From the NCBI GenBank assembly GCA_009841255.1, contig VXMD01000046.1, forward strand, positions 1-64,000: DNA of 64,000 nucleotides. The letters are read 5' to 3'. Below the pieces are notes generated by a model. That model saw only the letters and a program-made list of their open reading frames with translations. It was not told where the DNA came from and made no database searches. Shown here piece by piece: positions 24,732 through 32,233 of this stretch (its first letter is position 1; the number at the start of each line of letters is the position of its first letter). Position numbers and translations under genes: made by a program. The stretch is from Candidatus Poribacteria bacterium (lineage in GTDB: Bacteria > Poribacteria > WGA-4E > WGA-3G).

Positions 24732-25568
24732 ATGGAAACCTACAAAGGTTACGTAAATCCACAGTTGGTTATCTCTGCTGAGGAATTGAAAGGGGCGCTC
24801 GACGACGAAACGTACTGCATCGTCGATACGCGACCGACGTATGAATATATCCGTGGACACATCCCGGGTGCGCTTCATTTAGATTTGTTCGGTTTAAGCC
24901 TCATTGATACTCGGAAAGAGACGTATGATACCTTTATGTGGATGATAGCATACCTGTTTCAACAACGCGGGCTTGATCCGAGTAAACCGATTGTATGGTA
25001 TGAAGACATATCGGGAACGCGCGCCTCGCGAGGGTTTTGGTTTTGTGAGTACTTAGGGCATCCCGAAACCCGCCTATTGGATGGCGGTTTCAAGGCGTGG
25101 CTGTCGGCAAATGGACCTGTGAGTACGGCGGGTGCTGAACCCCCGGAGGTTCCACCTTTTCCGATAAATGCGCAACACGATATACATATGGATGCGGATG
25201 TGATCCGTGTCCTGCTAAACCGAGACGATTTTGTGCCGCTCGATACACGCACTGACGATGAACACTACGGTAGGGTTGCCCGCGCAGAACGGGCAGGTGC
25301 TATTCCAGGTTCTATTCACATTGAATGGCTCGATAATCTTGACGAGGCGGGTGCATTCAAACCTGCTGATGCGCTTCGGGAGATGTATGAAGCCGTCGGT
25401 ATTACACCGGACAAGCAGGTCATGTGCTACTGACAGGGCGGCTACCGCTCTTCCCAAGCCTATTTGGCGTTGCGGCTCTTGGGCTATCCAAAAGTGAGCA
25501 ACTACATAGGTTCTTGGAAAGAGTGGGGTGACCGGCTGGATCTGCCGGTCGAGATTCCACAAGTTTAG
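24732..25568 (+). CDS. rhodanese-type sulfurtransferase, candidate selenoprotein (in-frame UGA at catalytic Cys)
   Basis: This is a tandem rhodanese of 278 residues if the UGA at 25431-25433 is read through. Domain 1 (about 15-125: [30 protein letters not shown]) lacks a catalytic Cys, as usual. Domain 2 runs from about 150: [16 protein letters not shown], then [26 protein letters not shown], then [11 protein letters not shown] and a TAG at 25566. Homologues read YCQGG(I/Y)R here, so the UGA (codon 234) takes exactly the active-site Cys. The 44 codons after it keep normal family sequence. A stem of CCCAAG/CTTGGG (25453-25483) starts 19 bases after the UGA, where bacterial SECIS hairpins lie. 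AAGGAG precedes ATG 24732. The alternatives are a pseudogene or a base error. Confidence 0.75.
25453..25483 (+). promoter_or_regulatory. candidate bacterial SECIS hairpin
   Basis: CCCAAG (25453-25458) pairs with CTTGGG (25478-25483), and CC/GG can pair inside across small bulges. The loop region is TATTTGGCGTTGC. The stem begins 19 bases after the UGA. SECIS elements are weakly conserved, so this is suggestive only; a smaller GCGG-CTA-CCGC stem at 25438-25448 is an alternative. Confidence 0.4.
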
Positions 25569-25635
25569 TGTTTACGAGGCGTTCTGCGTGTTCACCACTT
25601 TAGTGACTTCAGTTGGACATTCATGCGGAAGAATT

Positions 25636-26481
25636 CTATGTCGTTAAATTCCATATCTGCGCCGCTGTGCCGCCGAGGATCCGATCCTTATTATTCTCTG
25701 TCAAGAACGGAAGTCCTTCGCGAATGAGTTGGAGTTCCTGCGCTAAAGAGGGCCAGTTGTGTTTTTGTCTGTGATGGCCGGGATAACCTGTTCCCCACAC
25801 CGTTCGCTCCGCTCCGAAAACCGACAGCAACTTCTCAATAAACGGATGCACGTCTGCGTAAGGGAACCCTTGGTGTGAGCGTCCAGCGACATCCGATAGT
25901 TTCAAGTGGACGTTATCATAACGTGCGAGTTCCACAATGGGTTGAAACGCCGCTTCCGCATCACCCACCTGTGGGTATCCCATGTGATCGAGAATAAGCC
26001 TCAGATGCGGGTACCGTTCCGCAATAACAGCCACCTGATCCGCGAACTCGGCGCGGAGGTGAAATTGGATGATGGCATCCAACGCCGCGATTTCTTCCCA
26101 CATCGGTCCGTTCTGTTGGGTGAGCAAAATCTTTTCATCGGAGTAGTACATCGGATGGAAACGGAAACCGACCAAACCGCGCGCTTTTATCCAGTAGCGC
26201 ACCTGCTCGGCGTTGTTCGGATCTTGTGGATCGATTAGGCCGTGTCCGATAAACCGATCTGGAAATCGTTTTACCGAATCGGCGATGTAGCCGTTATCCC
26301 ACGTCGACCAACTGGTCTGCACGAGGACTGTCCAGTCTACGCCGTGGGCGTCCATTTCTGATAGGAGTTCATCGGCGGTCCCGGGTTCGTCTGGATAGGA
26401 GTTCCAACTCGGGGCAGTGGGACCGACGGGATACTTCGGGGGATCGATTTCCCAGACATGCACATGGGTATCTACAATCAT
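25636..26481 (-). CDS. amidohydrolase-family (COG3618-like) metal-dependent hydrolase
   Basis: This 281-residue TIM-barrel enzyme starts MIVDTHVHVWEIDPPKYP, carrying the HxH metal ligands. The strands GLVGFRFHPMY, IIQFHLRAEF, LILDHMGYPQ and VWGTGYPGHH follow. These match the amidohydrolase-2 group of lactonases and decarboxylases (4-sulfomuconolactone- and L-fuconolactone-type hydrolases). In the last block the usual Asp-containing WGSDYP has become WGTGYP, so one expected acidic residue is Gly. The substrate is not predictable. AAGGAG lies eight bases upstream of ATG 26481, and a 122-bp MITE ends only three bases before that AAGGAG. Confidence 0.8.
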   Translation of the reverse strand: MIVDTHVHVWEIDPPKYPVGPTAPSWNSYPDEPGTADELLSEMDAHGVDWTVLVQTSWSTWDNGYIADSVKRFPDRFIGHGLIDPQDPNNAEQVRYWIKARGLVGFRFHPMYYSDEKILLTQQNGPMWEEIAALDAIIQFHLRAEFADQVAVIAERYPHLRLILDHMGYPQVGDAEAAFQPIVELARYDNVHLKLSDVAGRSHQGFPYADVHPFIEKLLSVFGAERTVWGTGYPGHHRQKHNWPSLAQELQLIREGLPFLTENNKDRILGGTAAQIWNLTT

Positions 26482-26494
26482 AAAACGCTCCTTC

Positions 26495-26616
26495 AGGACT
26501 TACGCAAATTTGGAGACCAGGTTTCTGATATTGAGAGGATATTTTCCAAGAAAGCGCAATGAATTGCACTACTACAAACCAAAAGCTACACGAAAACGGG
26601 GAACTGCGTAAGTCCT
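26495..26616. mobile_element. 122-bp MITE with perfect 12-bp ends
   Basis: AGGACTTACGCA (26495-26506) and TGCGTAAGTCCT (26605-26616) are perfect inverted ends. The interior has no gene but carries the palindrome AGCGCAATGAATTGCACT (26553-26570) and ACTACAAACC. The same palindrome recurs at about 39806-39834. It lies between moeA and the amidohydrolase gene. Confidence 0.7.
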
Positions 26617-26635
26617 ATTCCTTAACATACTGCGT

Positions 26636-27838
26636 TTAGAACAGGAACTGGGCATCCACTGTTTCTCCGGCATCTAACGTCGCACCGGCTGGAATCGTGA
26701 TTAAGCCGTTTGCCAGAACGAGTGAATGCAGAATGCCTGAACCTTGGGGTCCTGTCGTTTCGGCGGTGTAATGTCCGTTGGATTCCTTGAGAATTGCCCG
26801 CATATAATTAACGCGTCCGTCGCTGTTGGTAAGGGATTCTGCTAAAGTAGCTTTGAAGGTCGGACGCAATAGTTCTGTATGCCCTGCCATTTTGAGGAGC
26901 GCGGGTCGCACAAAAAGTTCAAACACAACGAGCGAGGAGACCGGATTGCCCGGCAATCCGAATATGGGTTTTCCGTCCGCAATACCGTAAGCCTGTGGTT
27001 TTCCGGGTTTCATCGCGACGCGCCAGAAGTTAACTTCGCCCAATCTCTCCAAAACACTTTTCACAAAGTCGTGCTCCCCTACCGAAACGCCGCCACTTGT
27101 AATGAGGGCATCCGCGTTTGCGAGTGCCGCCCGAAAGATACGCTCTATTTCTGCTTCATCGTCAGGAGCGATACCCATATCAATGGGTATGCCTCCAGCT
27201 TCCTCGACCTGGGCATAGAGACCGTAACGGTTGCTCTCTCGAATTTTTCCCGGTTCAAGCGGTTCACCGAGTAGCAGGAGTTCATCACCTGTGGAAACAA
27301 TCGCAACGGTGGGTTTGCGATAGACAGTAGCCTCTGGGCGATTAAGAGAGGCGAGCATTGAAACTTCGGGCGGACGTAGGTATTTCCCTTTTCCCATGAC
27401 CTGTTGTCCCGTCGCGACACTCTCACCCGTGAAACGGACGTTTCCCGTTTTGTCAATGCTCTCAAAAATTTTGACTTCATTTCCCTCTTGCTGGGTTACC
27501 TCTTGCATCACAACCGCATCGGCACCTTCAGGCATCATTGCACCCGTCATGATCCGTGCAGCTTGCCCGGCGGCGACCTGTTTCGTTGGGGCATATCCGG
27601 CGGCGAGCGTCTCTACAATCGAGAGGACAGCAGGATTCGTTTCGGAAGCGTTTTGGACGTCTGCTGCGCGGACCGCATATCCATCCATCGCTGAATTGTC
27701 GAACGGTGGAATGTTTTCTTCGGCATGCAGTCCCTCTGCGAGAACGTAGCCCGCACAACTTAGGATTTCCCGCTTTTCCGTGGGTAAAACCGGAATGGTG
27801 TTTAACATCTGTTGTCGAGCTTCTTCAACACTTAGCAT
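26636..27838 (-). CDS. moeA: molybdopterin molybdenumtransferase
   Basis: MoeA inserts molybdate into adenylylated molybdopterin to complete the cofactor. The 400-residue chain has the family order. The N-terminal domain has PPFDNSAMDGYAVRA, followed by the hinge with AGQAARIMTGAMMPEGADAVV. Domain 3 shows VAIVSTGDELL, ITSGGVSVGEHDF, MKPGKPQAYG and GLPGNPVSSLV, the MPT-binding motifs. Domain IV ends the chain. mobA, which acts on the same cofactor, lies at 39.1-39.9 kb but is not linked. The start ATG 27838 is preceded by AAAGGAGAAAAATTAG. Confidence 0.93.
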   Translation of the reverse strand: MLSVEEARQQMLNTIPVLPTEKREILSCAGYVLAEGLHAEENIPPFDNSAMDGYAVRAADVQNASETNPAVLSIVETLAAGYAPTKQVAAGQAARIMTGAMMPEGADAVVMQEVTQQEGNEVKIFESIDKTGNVRFTGESVATGQQVMGKGKYLRPPEVSMLASLNRPEATVYRKPTVAIVSTGDELLLLGEPLEPGKIRESNRYGLYAQVEEAGGIPIDMGIAPDDEAEIERIFRAALANADALITSGGVSVGEHDFVKSVLERLGEVNFWRVAMKPGKPQAYGIADGKPIFGLPGNPVSSLVVFELFVRPALLKMAGHTELLRPTFKATLAESLTNSDGRVNYMRAILKESNGHYTAETTGPQGSGILHSLVLANGLITIPAGATLDAGETVDAQFLF

Positions 27839-27946
27839 CTAATTTTTCTCCTTTGCATAATCTCATACTGAATATGATAAAGCATCGCGCCGATAAGTGC
27901 AAGCCCATCTTTTGTCAGAGAGTCAGCGGTCAGCAACAGCCGTCGG

Positions 27947-27966
27947 GATTCGGAGATCCCTCCTAC
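27947..27966. repeat. second copy of the GATTCGGAGATCCCTCCTAC repeat
   Basis: It is identical to 20067-20086, and sits between moeA and the divergent metal operon. Confidence 0.6.
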
Positions 27967-28005
27967 AGGAAAACTGGATGACTCTGGTCCGATTTCCACT
28001 TTCAT

Positions 28006-28034
28006 TTGACATTGACGCAATCGTGTGATATAAT
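28006..28034 (+). promoter_or_regulatory. consensus promoter of the metal-uptake operon
   Basis: TTGACA at 28006-28011 and TATAAT at 28029-28034 are spaced by 17 bases. The first gene starts at 28092. Confidence 0.8.
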
Positions 28035-28042
28035 ATATCGCA
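28024..28042. promoter_or_regulatory. 19-bp dyad over the -10 box, putative Zur/Fur-type operator
   Basis: TGTGATATAATATATCGCA matches its own reverse complement at all but three positions (3, 10 and 17). It covers the whole -10 hexamer, so a bound repressor would block RNA polymerase. Size and A/T-rich dyad suit the Fur/Zur class; which regulator binds is inference from the downstream genes. Confidence 0.55.
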
Positions 28043-28091
28043 AGTTTTTTTTTGGGCAATCTTAACTTTGATAATAGCACTGGCATAGATT

Positions 28092-28421
28092 ATGAGAAAC
28101 GGCATCGCTTTCCCAAACACACTTGCATGTAGGCATGGTTTGAGAGTCGGCATTTTAATAGGTTTATGTTGTTATGTTGCGCTGCTGTGTATCATCGCAC
28201 TCACGCACGATCACGACCATTGTGAACACGCGCATTCTGAGGAAACCTGTGCAGCCTGTTTCTACTGCAGCCAACACGTCGGAGAGGAGATTGCGTTCGT
28301 TGCACTCACCGCTCCGTTCCTTCCCAATACGGTGCTTCCACTGTATGAGGGTTCCGTTTTTCTTCCTTTAAGACTTACCACAAACACGCGCAGTCGTGCC
28401 CCACCTATATTCTCCAATTAA
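28092..28421 (+). CDS. small His/Cys-rich membrane protein at the head of the metal operon
   Basis: This 109-residue protein has one hydrophobic segment (GILIGLCCYVALLCIIAL, about 20-37) followed at once by THDHDHCEHAHSEETC and AACFYCSQH, a dense His/Cys metal-binding patch. The rest is a short tail. The overall look resembles the small DUF2946-type proteins found with metal-uptake genes, but family membership is not certain. Position directly behind the promoter and dyad at 28006-28042, and ahead of a His-rich lipoprotein and a TonB receptor, supports a role in metal (likely zinc) capture or sensing at the membrane. Start ATG 28092 lies about 52 bases after the expected transcription start. 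Confidence 0.65.
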   Translation: MRNGIAFPNTLACRHGLRVGILIGLCCYVALLCIIALTHDHDHCEHAHSEETCAACFYCSQHVGEEIAFVALTAPFLPNTVLPLYEGSVFLPLRLTTNTRSRAPPIFSN

Positions 28422-28802
28422 CTTCAAAATCTTGCCTTTAAAGGCACATCTGTCTTCGCTCTACATTATCTATAAAGTCAGGGACTACTTACATTCATCC
28501 CTCCTCTTGCCCGCTTTACAAAATAGGGCAATTTAGGGTAATTTTTGTATTGCAGACAGAAATACACAACTACATGCATTAACAACATTTCTTTCTGGAA
28601 ATCTATGAGGTTTCTATTGAACCAGAAATGTATGAAGGTACTTTATAATAGCGAGGACGCGTCTTTATATCTTTCGCGCGTTTATGCTGTCTGTTAAGAA
28701 CGATTCTGTTTTACGTATTAAAGTAGCAGGTACACGCAGTGTACCATCGAATAGTAGTAGGTACACGCAGTGTACCATCGAATACAGAAATTGGAGAATA
28801 CA
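28422..28802. other. 381-bp spacer with tandem palindromes
   Basis: No gene is seen. The last 80 bases hold two 31-bp direct repeats, each with a perfect GGTACAC-GCA-GTGTACC palindrome (28729-28745 and 28760-28776). The first 250 bases show no clear feature. Confidence 0.6.
28726..28787. repeat. two tandem 31-bp repeats with 7-3-7 palindromes
   Basis: The units share AGGTACACGCAGTGTACCAT and CGAATA. The palindrome centres are 31 bp apart, about three helical turns, so two proteins would sit on the same DNA face. They end 15 bases before the His-rich lipoprotein start. They could be operators, or RNA hairpins that protect or tune this gene. Confidence 0.6.
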
Positions 28803-29462
28803 ATGTTTACACATTTTTATGGAAGCGGCTTTTCTGTCGCCATCTCTCGATTAATGTTACTAACGCTTGTCACCGTACTTCCCCTCATGGGAGGTTGTGG
28901 TGAAGATGACAATCCTATCCTTGAGGATGATCATGAGCATGACCACGCACACGAAGCGGATGCCCCCCTTCACGCCGATGCCGACGGCTTTAACCTAGAA
29001 ATCAATGGAAAAGTGGTCTATCATCAACATCAAGGCCACCACGAAGGTGGTCTCACCGTTCCCGTTGGTGAAGAGATTCAGATCGATGTACATTTTCTTG
29101 ACGCGAACGAAATGGAACTCCATCTCGATGAAGTCGCGCACCCACCGGGTGAAGAGGAAGCTGACGACCATGCACATGAACATGGCGGATTGGAATCCTT
29201 CAGTTTGGGTCTGTCGGGTTACGATTCCTCTATTATTAGGATCCATCTCGACGAACATGAACACGAAGAGGACCACGAAGAGGACCACGAAGAGGACCAC
29301 GAAGAGGGACATGACGACCATGCCCATGAAGAACACGGTGACGCGTTACCGTTTGGACTCGAAGGATTGAAAGCAGGAAAAACGGAAATTAAACTCCAAC
29401 TGCTTCACGGGGATCATCCCGATTTCACGGCAGCACTGCTGATACCAGTAACAGTACAATAA
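28803..29462 (+). CDS. histidine-rich lipoprotein, probable zinc-binding protein
   Basis: This 219-residue protein begins with a lipoprotein signal ending LPLMGGC. The mature part is extremely rich in His, Asp and Glu. DDHEHDHAHEADAPLHAD lies near the N-terminus, and near residues 150-180 a 12-base DNA repeat encodes EEDH three times over, followed by EEGHDDHAHEEHGD. Between them are beta-rich, non-repetitive stretches (VVYHQHQGHHEGGLTVPVGEEIQ). Such proteins buffer or pass zinc in the periplasm. ATG 28803 is chosen because GGAGAATACA precedes it and the signal peptide starts there. The TonB receptor begins ten bases after its stop. Confidence 0.75.
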   Translation: MFTHFYGSGFSVAISRLMLLTLVTVLPLMGGCGEDDNPILEDDHEHDHAHEADAPLHADADGFNLEINGKVVYHQHQGHHEGGLTVPVGEEIQIDVHFLDANEMELHLDEVAHPPGEEEADDHAHEHGGLESFSLGLSGYDSSIIRIHLDEHEHEEDHEEDHEEDHEEGHDDHAHEEHGDALPFGLEGLKAGKTEIKLQLLHGDHPDFTAALLIPVTVQ

Positions 29463-29472
29463 GGGGGACATC

Positions 29473-31740
29473 ATGTTAAGCACTTGTGCTTGTTTGCACA
29501 GGTCTCCCACGGTGAGGACGCTTAGAAAGTGTCCTCACCTATTGGTGTTCGTATTTGGAATAGCAGGATGCCTGTTCTGCTATCTCAAGGATGTCCAAAG
29601 TGCTTCGGACATAACGCAGTCTTTGGAAGGAGAAGTTACTGAAGAACGGAGTCATGCTCGCCTGAGTGGCGTTAGAGTCCAGATTAAGGGCCTTGAGAGG
29701 AGCGTCCGGACCGATGCAAGCGGTCGGTTTAAGTTCGACGCAGTGCCGGAAGGACAGCAGACGCTTCAGTTCTTGAAGGTCGGTTATCAGTTTTTTGAAC
29801 AAGTCGTTGATGTCAATGCCGCCGCGCCTCATCTCAAGATTGAACTGGCGGCGTTGTCATTTCAATTGCAAACCATCAGGATATACGGTTCAAATCGCTA
29901 TCTGTCGCAGTTTGAGGAAACAACCGACTTAGCATTGGATGAGGAAGAACTCCAAAGACGGTTAGGTATGACCTTGGCGAACACGTTGGCGAATGAGATC
30001 GGCATTTCACAACGGACGATGGGGCGGGCAATCGCTCGGCCTGTTATTCGTGGATTGGGCGGGGACAGGCTGCTCATTCTCGAAAACGGCGAACGGACAG
30101 GTGATAAATCCGCATCCAGTGCCGACCACGCTGTATCCATTGATCCAACAACCGCTGAAGGCGTTGAAATTACGCGGGGTCCCGCATCGCTCATTTACGG
30201 TTCAAGCACCCTGGGTGGGGTTATCAACGTCAAAAGCAATCACATACCTCAAATTCTACCGAGACGGCTCGATATGCATCTAACGTTCCAGGCTGAATCT
30301 GTTAACTCGGGTTTGACCGGAACAACAGGTTTTACTTTCCCAATTGGTGATTTTGCGGGGGGTGTCGAATGGAATCGACGCCTTGCATCTGATATACAAA
30401 CGCCGGTCGGAGTCCTCGAAAACACTTCCCTTTCAAACGTCAATTTTTCAGGCGGCGCCTCGCTGATTAAGCCGTGGGGTTTCATCGGTGCCTCTGGGAG
30501 CGGATATCGTTCAGATTACGGCGTGCCGGGGTCTCCAGAAGGACATATCAGCGGCGTTAACATCGTACTCGACAAACAACGCTATGAAGGGCAGATGGAG
30601 TACCGCTTCAACACAAGGATGCTTGAAAAGGTAAGACTTCATACTGCCTATACGCGTTATCAGCATCAAGAGTTGGAGTCGAACGGAACACTTGGGGTCG
30701 AATTCGGGGTGCTAACCTACAATTTCTCAGCGATGGCGCATGTGTTGGACAACGCCGTTGCGGGTGTTTGGGGGGAATATCGAGATCATGCCACAGGTGG
30801 GTTTTATTGGACACCGCACACCCGTGAATTCGCGTTGGCAGGATTTTATCTCAACCAGCGTAACTTCGACAAACTCACCTTACAAGGGGCTATTCGCTAC
30901 GACCTTAGGCGTTCGGAACCGTTTCGACCTGGGGCAGTTGTCCGAGCCGGAACCGTCCGACGCCGCGATTTCAACGGTTTCTCCGGGGCTACCTCTGGAA
31001 TTTACCATTGGACGGATAGGTTGAGCACTGGAGCGACCCTGATGAAAACGTTTCGCGCACCCGGTATTGAGGAACTTTTCAGCGATGGACCCCACTTGGC
31101 TGTCTTTTCCTACGAAATCGGCAATGCAGAACTGGAACCTGAGCACGGCTATGGTACTGAACTCTTCGTCAAATACACAAACGAGAGGTTCAGGCTCAAT
31201 CTGGCACTTTTCAGGAATCAGATACAGAACTACCTCATTCCGACGCACAGTGGTGAAAAGGAGTGGGGCAGCGGGGCAGCCGGATGGTTATGGATTTATC
31301 AATACATGGGACACGATGTTGTGATGGATGGGGCTGAAATCCAAATAGGGAGTGAAGTCCTCTCACAGATCCATCTTCAATTGAATATGAGTTACATCTA
31401 CGGAACTGTTCAAACCAGTGGGCGACCGCTGGAGCGTATCCCACCCCTCAACGGTAAATTCGTCATTAGCTACACACCGACACCGTTGCATTTGCATGTC
31501 ACATCCCGTTTTTCAGGCAGCCAGACCCGACTCGGCGAGTTTGAGGAACCGACAGACGGCTACCTCGTCTATGATATTGGAGGTTCTCTCAATTTTTCGT
31601 GGTGGCAGCTGGAGAACATGGTCGTTTTCGAGATTGAAAACCTCCTTGATACCACATACCGCGAACATTTGTCTCGCATCAAAGCGGTAATGCCGGAACC
31701 CGGACGGAACGCGAAGCTTCTGTATAAACTTAATTTTTGA
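29473..31740 (+). CDS. TonB-dependent outer-membrane receptor, probable zinc receptor (ZnuD-like)
   Basis: This 755-residue outer-membrane transporter uses TonB energy to import a bound metal or chelate. Order of parts: signal segment (LLVFVFGIAGCLFCYL), a carboxypeptidase-regulatory-like domain (residues about 50-125, GEVTEERSHARLSGVRVQIKG), the plug (about 150-260, RPVIRGLGGDRLLILENGER and VEITRGPASLIYGSSTLGGV), and a 22-strand-type barrel. The chain ends LLYKLNF with the terminal aromatic residue expected for outer-membrane assembly. GLGGDR...ENG and the His-rich partner point to the ZnuD group. GGGGGA lies six bases upstream of ATG 29473. The metal is inferred from neighbours. Confidence 0.85.
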   Translation: MLSTCACLHRSPTVRTLRKCPHLLVFVFGIAGCLFCYLKDVQSASDITQSLEGEVTEERSHARLSGVRVQIKGLERSVRTDASGRFKFDAVPEGQQTLQFLKVGYQFFEQVVDVNAAAPHLKIELAALSFQLQTIRIYGSNRYLSQFEETTDLALDEEELQRRLGMTLANTLANEIGISQRTMGRAIARPVIRGLGGDRLLILENGERTGDKSASSADHAVSIDPTTAEGVEITRGPASLIYGSSTLGGVINVKSNHIPQILPRRLDMHLTFQAESVNSGLTGTTGFTFPIGDFAGGVEWNRRLASDIQTPVGVLENTSLSNVNFSGGASLIKPWGFIGASGSGYRSDYGVPGSPEGHISGVNIVLDKQRYEGQMEYRFNTRMLEKVRLHTAYTRYQHQELESNGTLGVEFGVLTYNFSAMAHVLDNAVAGVWGEYRDHATGGFYWTPHTREFALAGFYLNQRNFDKLTLQGAIRYDLRRSEPFRPGAVVRAGTVRRRDFNGFSGATSGIYHWTDRLSTGATLMKTFRAPGIEELFSDGPHLAVFSYEIGNAELEPEHGYGTELFVKYTNERFRLNLALFRNQIQNYLIPTHSGEKEWGSGAAGWLWIYQYMGHDVVMDGAEIQIGSEVLSQIHLQLNMSYIYGTVQTSGRPLERIPPLNGKFVISYTPTPLHLHVTSRFSGSQTRLGEFEEPTDGYLVYDIGGSLNFSWWQLENMVVFEIENLLDTTYREHLSRIKAVMPEPGRNAKLLYKLNF

Positions 31741-31751
31741 AACTGTAGGAT

Positions 31752-31780
31752 GGGGACGATGGTTTTTATCATTCGTCCCC
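31752..31780 (+). terminator. hairpin between TonB receptor and MerC-like gene
   Basis: GGGGACGA (31752-31759) pairs with TCGTCCCC (31773-31780). No T-run follows at once, so it may lower rather than stop downstream transcription. Confidence 0.45.
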
Positions 31781-31806
31781 GTTCTCAATTTTCTAAGGAG
31801 ATAAAA

Positions 31807-32229
31807 TTGAAAAGATATTTTAACCGCGAATTAGCGGATACGACTGGCGCGTGTCTCTCTGTCGCATGCGCGGCGTGTCTCCCCGTCGCATGCGCGATTC
31901 ATTGCCTCGCGATGCCGCTTTTAGTCGCAGTTTTGCCTTTGATTGGGTTGGGTTTCCTTGTGAATGAACGTGCGGAATTGGTCCTTATCCTTGGGGCAAT
32001 TGGATTGGCAGTTGGGAGTTTAACGTGGGGGGTTCGACGCCACCGCAGTTGGCGAGCATTTTTGATACTGATAGTGGCGTTGGCATTCATCGCTACCGCT
32101 CGAACAGCGGTTGAAGGCACTTTTGAAGTGGTTTTCTACAGTATCGGTGCGATTTTACTCGCCTCCGCACACCTCGTAAATCGGCACCTGTGCAAAACCT
32201 GTCTAACATGCGATCAGGAAGGTGTATAA
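31807..32229 (+). CDS. MerC-domain membrane protein
   Basis: This 140-residue protein has four hydrophobic segments and the MerC-type start: paired Cys in ACLSVACAACLPVACAIHCLAMP, followed by LLVAVLPLIGLGFL. The C-terminus has a further CKTCLTC pair. MerC proteins move mercury or other soft and transition metals across the inner membrane. In this operon zinc is more likely than mercury, as no mer gene is near. The start is TTG 31807, six bases after AAGGAG; the longer ATG frame at 31750 would include the hairpin. It overlaps or abuts the next gene, showing translational coupling. Confidence 0.7.
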   Translation: MKRYFNRELADTTGACLSVACAACLPVACAIHCLAMPLLVAVLPLIGLGFLVNERAELVLILGAIGLAVGSLTWGVRRHRSWRAFLILIVALAFIATARTAVEGTFEVVFYSIGAILLASAHLVNRHLCKTCLTCDQEGV

Positions 32230-32233
32230 AATT

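Noticed and set aside
24732-25433. Rhodanese gene simply ending at 25433
   Set aside because: That would remove the catalytic loop, while 44 further in-frame codons keep conserved family sequence to a normal stop.
28726-28787. Tandem repeats as a CRISPR array
   Set aside because: Only two units, the units abut with no spacer, and no cas gene is near.
29255-29310. Twelve-base direct repeats as a minisatellite or regulatory repeat
   Set aside because: They lie in frame in the His-rich lipoprotein and encode EEDH repeats, so coding explains them.
31750-31806. MerC starting at ATG 31750
   Set aside because: The added residues come from the intergenic hairpin, and AAGGAG is placed for TTG 31807.
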